Of a stretch of 32,988 nt of DNA, positions 7,583 through 15,367 are shown one piece after another. A program made the position numbers and the translations under genes. Source of the DNA: Acidimicrobiia bacterium (lineage in GTDB: Bacteria > Actinomycetota > Acidimicrobiia > Spongiisociales > UBA5794); NCBI GenBank assembly GCA_030066755.1, contig JASJAX010000026.1, positions 1 through 32,988 of the forward strand, written 5' to 3'. Every line of letters begins with the position of its first letter. The stretch's first letter is position 1. The notes below the pieces were generated by a model. That model searched no databases and had not been told where the DNA came from. It was given only the letters and a program-made list of their open reading frames with translations.

Positions 7583-10500
7583 CGCTGGGTTCCTTCCTTG
7601 GGGTTTGGGGCACTGGGCCCGATGCTTCCTCCAGGTAGGCCGTGCCGGCCTCGCAGAATCTGACGAAGTCGCAGTGGTTGCAGGCCGCGCTCGGGGTCGG
7701 GTCGAAGGTTTCTGAGGTCATGGCGTCAACGAGTTCGTGCAGCGCCGCCCGAGCATCGGCGAGCCAGTCATCCGTGACCGAGACCGTCACCTCCTCGGCG
7801 GTCCCGGTTCCCAAGTAGACAAACGTGACGTCCATGGCATCGGGCGCGTCCGTGCTCACCGCGCCGTCTGCGGCGGCAACTGCGTAGGCCTGGAGCTGCA
7901 CGATTGCGGCGGGATCGTTGCGGCGGCGTCCGCTCTTGAAGTCGACGATTTCCCAATGTCCGGGACGGGATTCGTAGACGGCATCGATCCGGCCCCGAAT
8001 CCGGGCGTCGTCGACACGGAGATCGATCGGCGTTTCAACGAAGCGAGGCCGCGCGTCGGCAAAGCGCGAAGCGCGAAACGCCTCGAGAGCGTTCCCGATC
8101 GGCGCATCTTCGCCGGGGGCTTCGCCGACCGTGTCATACAGTTCGGAGCTGATGTCGTCGAATGCCAGTCGACCCAGGTTGTGGAGCTCGATCTGGCGGT
8201 GGACCTCGACTCCGCGCGCCAACCACTGTGCCGGGCGCCGGGGCAACCGATCGACCTCGCTCCAGTAGAAGCGCTGGGGGCACGACGCCAGCGTGACCAA
8301 GCCGGTGACGGACGTGCCGGGCGTCGACGCCTCAACGACGGTCTCCGGTTCGGCGGGGAGCTCTTCGACCATCATTCGTAGCTGGTCCACGTGCGTATCG
8401 TACGCCTCGCGATGCTCCACCTTCGTGTGGATCCATGCCGGATCGCGCATCATCGAGCGCAGCGCAGACTGCCATCCATCCGGGAACACTGGGTCCGGGG
8501 CGCCGACCGTGTCGTCGAGGATCAACCGTTCCGGCGCGTCACCGGGTTCGTCGAGCCACGATCCGATTGTGACGCCATCGAGTCCTCGTGCGAGCTCGAT
8601 GAGCGGCGAGGGAAGCTGTGGTTCTTTGGTGCCCTGCCAGAACGCACCGCTCAGGTAGCAACGATTCCGGGCCCGAGTCACGGCCACATACGCCGTCCGC
8701 CACTCGGCCGCCTCATGGTGAGCTCGGAGCCGGCTGCGACGCTCGGTCGGCGATCCGTTGAGGTCTGGCAGCGTGTCGGCATCGAGCCGGAGCGAATACG
8801 GGAGGAACCGGGCCGAGTCTTCGGGGTTGTCGAACCGTTGTGATTGTGCCGGGAATGTGCGGTGCATGAGCGCGGGGAGGAATACGACATCCCACTCGAG
8901 ACCTTTGGCACGATGCACGGTCAGCAACGTCACCGCGTCGTCGCCGCCGACCCGGGCGGTGTCGAGTTCGTCGGCGCGCGTCTCGTCGGAGAGCAATTGC
9001 AGATAGCCGAGGAACGCAACCAGTGACGTGCGACCTTCGAGCGGACTCCACTCGCGGGCGAGGTCGAGGAATCGATAGAGGTTCAATCGGGCGGAGAGAC
9101 CGGCAGCCGACTCCATTGACTCGACCTCGGCCCAGGCGTCGATCGTGTCGAGGATGCGTCGGCAGAGTTCGTCGAGCGCGACTCCCTGGGCGATCACCAG
9201 CAGGTCCCGGTACGCCGCCCGGAACTCGACCAGCCGACGAGTCGCTTCGGGACGCAGATCGGTGATTGCTTCGACGTGGTCGATGGCTTCGAGGAGCGGG
9301 ACCGTCCGCTCGTCATGATCTCCGGCCTCAGGACGTTGTGAGCGGAGCCAGCGAGTCAACGGAGCGATGTCGCCCAGACCAAGGCGATATCGGCTGCCGA
9401 GCAGGATGCGCAGCACCGCGGGAGCATCGTCTGGATCGCCCAAGACCCGGAGCCACGCGTGGAGGTCGGCGACTTCCGGAACATCGAGCAGACCGCCGAG
9501 CGAGGCGACCTCGGTGGGGACTCCCACGGCCTCGAGTGCGTCGCGCACCATGGGGATGTGACGGTTCTTGCGGAACAGCACGGCGACGTCACGCCACTCG
9601 ATCCCGTCTTCATCGTGGAGTCGACGGATCTCCTCGGCGATCGACCGGGCCTCCTGGGCGGCGTCGTTGAACCAGGATGCCTCGATGTGCCCCGACTTCG
9701 TCTGCGGAGGCGCGGTCAACGGATCGAACGTGGCAGTTCCGTGGATCTCGGCGCGGACAGCATTGGCGAGGTCGAGCACGGCGGTGCCGGATCGATGGTT
9801 GATCGTGAGCGGCAAGGTGGCGATCGCTGGACCATCCGGTGCCGCAAAGTGGTCGGGGAACCCGGCGAAGTTGGCGAGTGACGCGCCGCGCCATTCGTAG
9901 ATCGTCTGGTCGGCGTCGCCGACGGCAGTGACCGGGAAGCCGTCACCGAAGATGGCGCGGAGCAGTTCTCGCTGTGCCGGCGCCGTGTCTTGGTATTCGT
10001 CGAGGAGAACGGCCCGGTATCGCCCGCGGATCCGAGTGGCGACCGACGGGTGTTCGGTCACGAGACGGTGCGCAAACCTGATGAGGTCTGGGTAGTCGAC
10101 CACGCCGAGCTCGCGCTTTCGTGTGTCGTAGGCGGCAACGATCTCGGCCAGTTCTCGTCGAGCATCCCAAACTGGGCCGGTCTGGAAGGCAGCGAGCCCG
10201 ATGAGCTGCTCCGGGGTTGCGAGGTTGTCGCCGAGTTGACCGGCGAGGGTTGCGACCTCATCGACACGAGCCGGCGGGAAGGTCATGTCGAGGTGCTCGT
10301 ATGCCCGGCCGGGTAGGGCCTCGAGGATGAGCTGACGAACGTACCCGGGCCCGATGACTTCGGTGTCTCGTTCGATGCCCACGAACGCTCCGAACTCCTG
10401 GAGGAGCGAGAAGGCGAAGCCGTGGTACGTCGTGACCTCGACCTCTCGACCCTCGAGGGCGTGTTCCGGCAGGGAACGGCGAAGCCGGTCGGCGAGCTCC

Positions 10501-10688
10501 TCGGCCGCCTTGTTCGTGAACGTGACACCGAGAGCAGCTTCCGGTTCCAGGCCCTCGGTGACGAACTGCACCAGTCGGGCGACGATCGTCGACGTCTTGC
10601 CGGTGCCTGCTCCCGCAGCGATTCGGACCGGGATGAGTCCATGGTCCACAATCGCCCGCTGCTCGGTGGTGAGCGCCCAGTCGGTCAC
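7575..10688 (-). CDS. adnB: AdnB-like UvrD/Rep helicase fused to Fe-S PD-(D/E)XK nuclease
   Basis: 1037 residues from the GTG at 10688, which overlaps the adnA stop (GTGA) and has an AAGGAAGG Shine-Dalgarno; a longer GTG start at 10727 is less likely. The N-terminal SF1A motor has Walker A GAGTGKT (residues 26-32), the DEYQDT Walker B, motif V (LTVHRAKGLEWDVVF) and motif VI (AYVAVTRARNR). The C-terminal nuclease has EIVDFKSGRR and a QLQAY helix. One Cys before it (LASCPQRFYW) and C-x2-C-x5-C after it (CNHCDFVRFC) form a 4Fe-4S pattern as in AddB and Cas4. In mycobacteria AdnAB resects double-strand breaks for homologous recombination. Confidence 0.93.
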   Translation of the reverse strand: MTDWALTTEQRAIVDHGLIPVRIAAGAGTGKTSTIVARLVQFVTEGLEPEAALGVTFTNKAAEELADRLRRSLPEHALEGREVEVTTYHGFAFSLLQEFGAFVGIERDTEVIGPGYVRQLILEALPGRAYEHLDMTFPPARVDEVATLAGQLGDNLATPEQLIGLAAFQTGPVWDARRELAEIVAAYDTRKRELGVVDYPDLIRFAHRLVTEHPSVATRIRGRYRAVLLDEYQDTAPAQRELLRAIFGDGFPVTAVGDADQTIYEWRGASLANFAGFPDHFAAPDGPAIATLPLTINHRSGTAVLDLANAVRAEIHGTATFDPLTAPPQTKSGHIEASWFNDAAQEARSIAEEIRRLHDEDGIEWRDVAVLFRKNRHIPMVRDALEAVGVPTEVASLGGLLDVPEVADLHAWLRVLGDPDDAPAVLRILLGSRYRLGLGDIAPLTRWLRSQRPEAGDHDERTVPLLEAIDHVEAITDLRPEATRRLVEFRAAYRDLLVIAQGVALDELCRRILDTIDAWAEVESMESAAGLSARLNLYRFLDLAREWSPLEGRTSLVAFLGYLQLLSDETRADELDTARVGGDDAVTLLTVHRAKGLEWDVVFLPALMHRTFPAQSQRFDNPEDSARFLPYSLRLDADTLPDLNGSPTERRSRLRAHHEAAEWRTAYVAVTRARNRCYLSGAFWQGTKEPQLPSPLIELARGLDGVTIGSWLDEPGDAPERLILDDTVGAPDPVFPDGWQSALRSMMRDPAWIHTKVEHREAYDTHVDQLRMMVEELPAEPETVVEASTPGTSVTGLVTLASCPQRFYWSEVDRLPRRPAQWLARGVEVHRQIELHNLGRLAFDDISSELYDTVGEAPGEDAPIGNALEAFRASRFADARPRFVETPIDLRVDDARIRGRIDAVYESRPGHWEIVDFKSGRRRNDPAAIVQLQAYAVAAADGAVSTDAPDAMDVTFVYLGTGTAEEVTVSVTDDWLADARAALHELVDAMTSETFDPTPSAACNHCDFVRFCEAGTAYLEEASGPVPQTPRKEPSDD

Positions 10689-13684
10689 GATGTGAAGCCT
10701 TCCTTGCCCTGCGGCCACGCTGGACACAGTTCACGGACTCGGCAGCGATCACACCGATCGTTCGGTGTCGGTTCCCAGTTCTCGGCGGCGATCTTCTCGG
10801 ACACTTCCCGGAGCCGTTCGTGGACGACCTCGAGATTCGTCATGTCGAACGCTCGAGTAGCCAACGACCGCTTCTGGTCCTTGAGCGGGAACCACATCTC
10901 GGCGGCATGCGGCGGGCCGTGGTGCGCCAGCTCGCGATCGGCAGCCAGCGCAAGCACGTAGAAGCCGAGCTGGAGCGACGACTCGACGTCGGCCTTGGTG
11001 GGAGGGTTCTTCGTAGTCTTGTAGTCGACGACCTTGAGGCCGAGCTCGTCCGCTTCGACCCGATCCGCATATCCACGCCAGCGCACCCCGCCGATGTCCA
11101 GAGTCAGGTACCGCTCGAGATCGACGACGGCGCCGCGCGACGGCCACATCGCATAGAGCCGCTGGAGACCGTCGATGCCGCGGCGTCGCCACGCCTCGGC
11201 GTACGGATCGCCGCCGAAGACCCCGGGTTCGAACTCCTGGTCGAGGATCGCGAGGGCCCGATCGAGGTCTCCGCGCGACTCGCCCTGTTGATGGGCCTCG
11301 GCCTCGGTCAGCTCGAGGACTCGGTGAATGAGCGTCCCGAACTCCGCGTAGACGGTGGTTTCGTCGCCCACCCTGAGCCATCGTTCGACGGCGTACCGCC
11401 GTGGGCAAGCGGCGTAGGCCTCGGCCTGGCTGGGAGACATCTGTACGTCGGGCGGAATCAGGCCCGAGTCGGGCCCGCGCGCTCGCACGCCGGCAAAGGC
11501 ATCTGGTGACCGCAGCACGGCGGACGGCGCAGTGAGCACCTTCAGTGCGGCAAGGCGCTCCGGGGCACCGGCACCTGGATCCGTCAATCGACGACGAAGC
11601 TCAGCCTCGGCTTCGAGGGGGGTGACCGGGTGGGTGCGCGGCGCCGGGCGGGTGACCGCTTCGGCCACGGTGGGTGTTCCAGCGACGAGTGCGAGGAAGC
11701 GGCTCGGAATGCCGCGACCTTCCTCGAATCCCGTGGCGGTGGCCGTCCAGACGACACGGCGGCGGGCTCGAGTCATCGCGGTGTAGGCCAGGCGCCGCTC
11801 CTCTTGGAGACGAAACGCCCGGTACTCCGCAGTGCCGGTCGGGACGTGCGGAAGGAGATGGCGGACTCCCAGAAGCGAGTCCCGGGTCCGCAGATCTGGG
11901 AACACGCCCTCAACTGCGTCGGCGATGAAGACCACGTCACACTCGAGCCCCTTCGACTGATGGAGCGTGGTGAGGATCAATCGGTCTTCCTCGGGCGGCC
12001 GGTAGGACAACAGCGGCTGCGCTTCGAAGTCCTCCTGCTCGCTGAGGCGTCGGTAGTCGTCCAGGGTCGCCGCAGGGTTCCGTTCGTTCCACCGACTCAG
12101 GACCTGGGCCAGAGAGGACCAGGCCGCTCGTTCGTCGGCCCGGGCTGGATCTGCGACGATCGCAGCCAGGTCCGGCAGCTCCGACCAAACGTGCCAGAAG
12201 CCGTCCTGGGCGGGTATCGAGTGGGCCCAGGCGGGATCGGCGAGCAGGGCACCGAGTGCAGCGAAGTGTTCGGACTGCGCCAAGACGGCCGGCCAACTCC
12301 CGGGTTCGCTCAAGGCCTCTCGTTCGAGGGATCGAACCACGCCGAGGGGGGCGCGGTAGACGGCCCCGAGGAGGAGCCGGCGCACGGCCCGTGTGGTTTC
12401 GCTCGGCCCGTCGGTACCGGTCGCGGCGACGACCGCATCGAGGAGAAACCGCACCGCGGGATGGTCGGCCAGGCGGCTGTCCGGCGTGTCGTGCGGGACC
12501 GACCGACGTTCGAGTGCTCGCGACAGGTTGCGCAGGAACCGACGTTTGCTGCGGACAAACACGCCGATCGAACGGTACGGGATCCCTTCGTCGAGATGGA
12601 GGCGCACGACCTCGCTGGCGATCCACTCGGCCTCCTCAGTCTCTTGGTTGAACTGGTGGACGTCGACGCGTCCTGCTCCCGGAGCAGGCGTCACCGGTCC
12701 GGCGGCCCCTGGGAGGCCGCCGCCGGTGACCCTGACCGCCGACTCGAGAATCGCCTCAGGCGTGCGGAACGAGGTCGTCAACACCAGGCGTTCGGCCGGT
12801 CCGTGCGTGCCACCGAACTCTGCCGGGAACCGGGCAACGTTCTCGAGGGCGGCACCGCGGAACGAATAGATGGACTGGTAGGGATCGGCTGCGGCTGTGA
12901 GCGAGGCACCCCCGAGGCCGACGGCTCGGAGGAGCCGGGCCTGTGCATGCGTCGTGTCCTGGTACTCGTCGACCAGGACGTGGTTCATGGCGAACGGAGC
13001 GTGCGCTCCGCCAACCTCCTCGAGTGCCCAGACGGCCTCGGCGAGCAACGTGCCGTAGTCGGTGCGGTGCAACTCGCGCAGCGTGGCGTCGTAGCGAGCG
13101 ATGAAGCGGGGGAGGCCTCGCCAGTCGCTGCGAGACGCCGCACGATCCGCGAGCTGCTCACCGTTGAGGAGTTCCTCGCGGGTTCGCAGGATGAAGTCGG
13201 TGACTTCGCGGGCGAACGTCGTCGTCCCCAGAACGCTGCGGAACGCAGGGGACCACCGTTGCGGATCCTCGGTTCGCAGGAGCCGTTGGACGAGCGCTAC
13301 TTGCTCGGGTCCCGTGAGCACCTCCGGAGCCGTCGCCCAGCCACGACGATGGGACAGCAGTTCGAGGACGCGGGCGGCAAAGGCGTGGAACGTTGCGACG
13401 TCGATGTGGCTGACCGAGGCGCCGAGGCCGGCTCGTACGCGATCACGGAGGTCGGCGACGCCTCTCCGCCCGAACGAGAGCAGGAGGATCCCGGTGGGAT
13501 CGACGCCCTCGTGCTCGATGAGGTGGAGCGTTCGGCGCACCAGGAATTCGGTCTTCCCGGTGCCGGGTCCTCCGACGACGATCTGCGCCGGCCCGACGGC
13601 CGCTACTGCGTCGTCCCATGCGTCGGGGTCAACGCGTCGCTCCGCAACCGCCGGTGAAGCGGACTCCATGTCGCCCGTAGCCAT
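10685..13684 (-). CDS. adnA: AdnA-like UvrD/Rep helicase fused to Fe-S PD-(D/E)XK nuclease
   Basis: 999 residues. The motor domain has Walker A GGPGTGKTEFL (GTGKT at 41-45), a Gln/Arg-rich FGRRGVADLRDRV motif Ia region, VDEYQDT (motif II) and RRLAYTAMTRARRRV (motif VI). The nuclease domain carries VVDYKTTKNPP near residue 886 with a QLGFYVLAL helix. Cys760 (AACPRRYAVE) plus Cys978, Cys981 and Cys987 (CDRCRVRELC) give the 1+3 cysteine pattern of a 4Fe-4S nuclease. Known family role: the heterodimer with AdnB is the actinobacterial RecBCD/AddAB counterpart. It starts 45 bp after the DUF488 stop and is coupled to adnB by GTGA. Motor motifs are intact in both subunits. Confidence 0.93.
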   Translation of the reverse strand: MATGDMESASPAVAERRVDPDAWDDAVAAVGPAQIVVGGPGTGKTEFLVRRTLHLIEHEGVDPTGILLLSFGRRGVADLRDRVRAGLGASVSHIDVATFHAFAARVLELLSHRRGWATAPEVLTGPEQVALVQRLLRTEDPQRWSPAFRSVLGTTTFAREVTDFILRTREELLNGEQLADRAASRSDWRGLPRFIARYDATLRELHRTDYGTLLAEAVWALEEVGGAHAPFAMNHVLVDEYQDTTHAQARLLRAVGLGGASLTAAADPYQSIYSFRGAALENVARFPAEFGGTHGPAERLVLTTSFRTPEAILESAVRVTGGGLPGAAGPVTPAPGAGRVDVHQFNQETEEAEWIASEVVRLHLDEGIPYRSIGVFVRSKRRFLRNLSRALERRSVPHDTPDSRLADHPAVRFLLDAVVAATGTDGPSETTRAVRRLLLGAVYRAPLGVVRSLEREALSEPGSWPAVLAQSEHFAALGALLADPAWAHSIPAQDGFWHVWSELPDLAAIVADPARADERAAWSSLAQVLSRWNERNPAATLDDYRRLSEQEDFEAQPLLSYRPPEEDRLILTTLHQSKGLECDVVFIADAVEGVFPDLRTRDSLLGVRHLLPHVPTGTAEYRAFRLQEERRLAYTAMTRARRRVVWTATATGFEEGRGIPSRFLALVAGTPTVAEAVTRPAPRTHPVTPLEAEAELRRRLTDPGAGAPERLAALKVLTAPSAVLRSPDAFAGVRARGPDSGLIPPDVQMSPSQAEAYAACPRRYAVERWLRVGDETTVYAEFGTLIHRVLELTEAEAHQQGESRGDLDRALAILDQEFEPGVFGGDPYAEAWRRRGIDGLQRLYAMWPSRGAVVDLERYLTLDIGGVRWRGYADRVEADELGLKVVDYKTTKNPPTKADVESSLQLGFYVLALAADRELAHHGPPHAAEMWFPLKDQKRSLATRAFDMTNLEVVHERLREVSEKIAAENWEPTPNDRCDRCRVRELCPAWPQGKEGFTS

Positions 13685-13728
13685 GTCGTCAACCTATCGC
13701 GTGACAGTGACGGGAACGGCCGGTCGCA

Positions 13729-14214
13729 TCACAGTCCGAGGTTCGGTTGGTGCCGATCCGCTGCCCCATCGGCATCGATGTGCCAGACGTGGGCGCCGGC
13801 GTCCTCGAGCTTCTGGGCGATCCACGTGGTGCGATGACAGTGCCGAGGATCCAGCTCGGAGCACAACACCACGACTCGCGAGGTTTGGGCGACACCAAGC
13901 AGCTCCTCGATCCCGGCGCGGAAGTGGGAACTCGCCACCACCTTGTCCATGTCTGGTACTCCGTCGGTGAGCAGCTCGGGATCGGTCGGCCGCCCGCCGA
14001 GGTGGTCGCCGAGCCACCGGTAGCCCAAGCCGGCTTCCGCCGCGATGGCTTCGAGCTCGGCCTTGGTGAACTCCGGGGCGTGTCGGGAGTACGGGATCGA
14101 TCGGACATCCACGATCGCCTGGATTCGATGGGGAGCGATCCGTTGTTCGAGCTCGCCGAAGGACTGGTCGCCGTGCCCGATCGTGTAGATCGTCACGTCG
14201 CCGACCGGCGTCAT
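13729..14214 (-). CDS. DUF488 family protein
   Basis: 161 residues. The pattern TIYTIGHGDQSFGELEQRI, then VDVRSIPYSRHAPEF, YRWLGDHLGGRP and VVLCSELDPRHCHRT is the full DUF488 signature, including the conserved Cys/Cys-His pair near the C-terminus. The biochemical role of the family is not established. The ATG at 14214 overlaps the stop of the upstream nuclease gene (ATGA) and is preferred over a longer frame that would run 126 bp into it. Sitting between two nuclease genes in a tight operon suggests a link with DNA or nucleic acid metabolism, but that is guilt by association. Confidence 0.88.
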   Translation of the reverse strand: MTPVGDVTIYTIGHGDQSFGELEQRIAPHRIQAIVDVRSIPYSRHAPEFTKAELEAIAAEAGLGYRWLGDHLGGRPTDPELLTDGVPDMDKVVASSHFRAGIEELLGVAQTSRVVVLCSELDPRHCHRTTWIAQKLEDAGAHVWHIDADGAADRHQPNLGL

Positions 14215-15053
14215 CCGGTCTCTCCCCCCGACACATCGGTGAACGCAGGACACCGATCCTGGAACGAGCACCACGAGCACAACCTGCCCGGCCTGGGGGG
14301 GAAGCTTCCCGTCTCCAAGGCTCGCTCGATCGCAGTCCACAACGCGTCGAGTTGCCGCTCCATTGCATCGAGTTGGCGATCTGTGACCGGAATCTCGTAG
14401 ACCGTTGGGCCGTTGAGGTAGATCAGCTTGAGGGCAGCCGGTGTGCGCCCCGTGCGCTGACGGATCAGGAGTCCGTAGATCTTCAAGGCGAAGAAGGCCG
14501 GCAGGGCGTACCGCTCTGGGGGAGCCTTGCCGGTCTTGTAGTCCGTGATGACGAGGCCCTCCGGCCCTTCTTCCATCCGGTCGAGGATGCCTCGGATCGT
14601 CAACCGCCCGATGTCCTCGAGCATGTCGAGTTCACGGTCCAGCGGTTCGAAGGCGGCTGGGTCCTCGATTGCGAAGTAGTTCGCCAGCACCTCGAGGCTC
14701 TCGATACCCCACGCCCGCTCACTCTCCGTGTCATCGAACAGATCGGCATACTCGAGCGGCTTCAGCTCACTCCAGGCAACACGGAAGAGGTCGTAGAGCC
14801 GATCCGGTGTCCGATCTGCTGCCGGATGGTCGAACAACCGCTGGAGTGCCAGGTGAGCCGTCGTACCCCGAGCCTGATGCACTGTTGGTGGGGCCTCGAG
14901 CTTGTCGATCGCTTTGAACTTGAAGAGCTGCGGGCACACCTTGAAGTCGCTTGCCCGGCTGGGGGACAAGGTCTCGAGACGCAGCGGCGTTTCGACAGGA
15001 TCGGCGAGTGGTGGCGCCGAGGCCTCGATCGACGGAATGGTGTCAACGGTCAT
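14211..15053 (-). CDS. RecB/Cas4-like PD-(D/E)XK nuclease with Fe-S cysteines
   Basis: 280 residues from the ATG at 15053. LSPSRASDFKVCPQLFKFK holds the first cysteine (Cys40); LVITDYKTGKAPPER is the catalytic D...DxK motif, with a following AFFALKIYGLLI helix; LCSWCSFQDRC near the end gives Cys259, Cys262 and Cys268 (C-x2-C-x5-C). This is the same 1+3 cysteine arrangement as Cas4, AddB and the two downstream Adn subunits, so a 4Fe-4S single-strand exonuclease is likely. No helicase domain is present. It is first in the operon with DUF488 and adnAB, and a good -10 (TATGAT) lies 9 nt before the ATG. No cas genes are nearby. Confidence 0.88.
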   Translation of the reverse strand: MTVDTIPSIEASAPPLADPVETPLRLETLSPSRASDFKVCPQLFKFKAIDKLEAPPTVHQARGTTAHLALQRLFDHPAADRTPDRLYDLFRVAWSELKPLEYADLFDDTESERAWGIESLEVLANYFAIEDPAAFEPLDRELDMLEDIGRLTIRGILDRMEEGPEGLVITDYKTGKAPPERYALPAFFALKIYGLLIRQRTGRTPAALKLIYLNGPTVYEIPVTDRQLDAMERQLDALWTAIERALETGSFPPRPGRLCSWCSFQDRCPAFTDVSGGETG

Positions 15054-15062
15054 CGGTTCCCG

Positions 15063-15068
15063 ATCATA
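15063..15068 (-). promoter_or_regulatory. -10 element of the nuclease/DUF488/adnAB operon
   Basis: Read on the minus strand this is TATGAT, one mismatch from consensus, 9 nt before the nuclease ATG, implying a very short or absent leader. No convincing -35 is seen. Confidence 0.4.
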
Positions 15069-15101
15069 CGGAACCCGAGTGACGAAAACCACACGCATGT
15101 A

Positions 15102-15121
15102 GTTTCGGGCCGTTTCGGGCC
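15102..15121 (+). repeat. Tandem pair of a 10-bp unit
   Basis: GTTTCGGGCC occurs twice without spacing, in the noncoding stretch upstream of the nuclease operon. Confidence 0.6.
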
Positions 15122-15146
15122 GAGCAGGGGGACGGCTGGAGCTTTT

Positions 15147-15281
15147 CCCCTCAGACACCCCCTTTGCATCGGCTTCGGCAACGGCGGCGCAAGCCGCTTC
15201 GGACGCGTTGGGCGGGCCTGCCTGCGGTCTCTGCACTCAGTACTCGGTACTCAGTACTGGCCGCCGCAGGCGGCCGAGACC
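15147..15281 (+). repeat. Intergenic heptad-hairpin repeat, copy A
   Basis: In order: a tag CCCCTCAGACACCCCC (15147-15162); about 65 bp with CAAGCCGCTTCGG (15190-15202) and GGACGCGTT; GGTCTC (15226-15231); heptads ending in CAGTACT, CGGTACT, CAGTACT (15238-15258); an abutting hairpin GGCCGCC-gca-GGCGGCC (15259-15275); and GAGACC (15276-15281), the inverse of GGTCTC. Copies B, C and D share this order in whole or part. It ends 6 bp before the promoter of the long RNA. Confidence 0.85.
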
Positions 15282-15286
15282 CGCCT

Positions 15287-15361
15287 CGCGAAATCTCTTC
15301 TGGACTCGCGAAAACTAGGGACGAATCTGGGTTGACGCGGCCGTTGTTGGTGTCGTACCTT
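15287..15361 (+). promoter_or_regulatory. Promoter with two CGCGAAA boxes, upstream of RNA A
   Basis: CGCGAAA at 15287-15293 and CGCGAAAACT at 15307-15316 are exactly 20 bp apart. After 15 bp comes TTGACG (-35, 15332-15337), an 18-bp spacer and TACCTT (-10, 15356-15361). The promoter at 18180-18253 has the same boxes, the same 20-bp and 15-bp distances and a 17-bp spacer. The conservation of spacing between two otherwise diverged loci is the main evidence that this is functional. Confidence 0.7.
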
Positions 15362-15367
15362 GCCATT

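Noticed and set aside
11630-13657. 675-codon open frame on the plus strand opposite adnA
   Set aside because: It mirrors the codon phase of a high-GC gene; its translation has no family motif, while the minus strand encodes a full helicase-nuclease.
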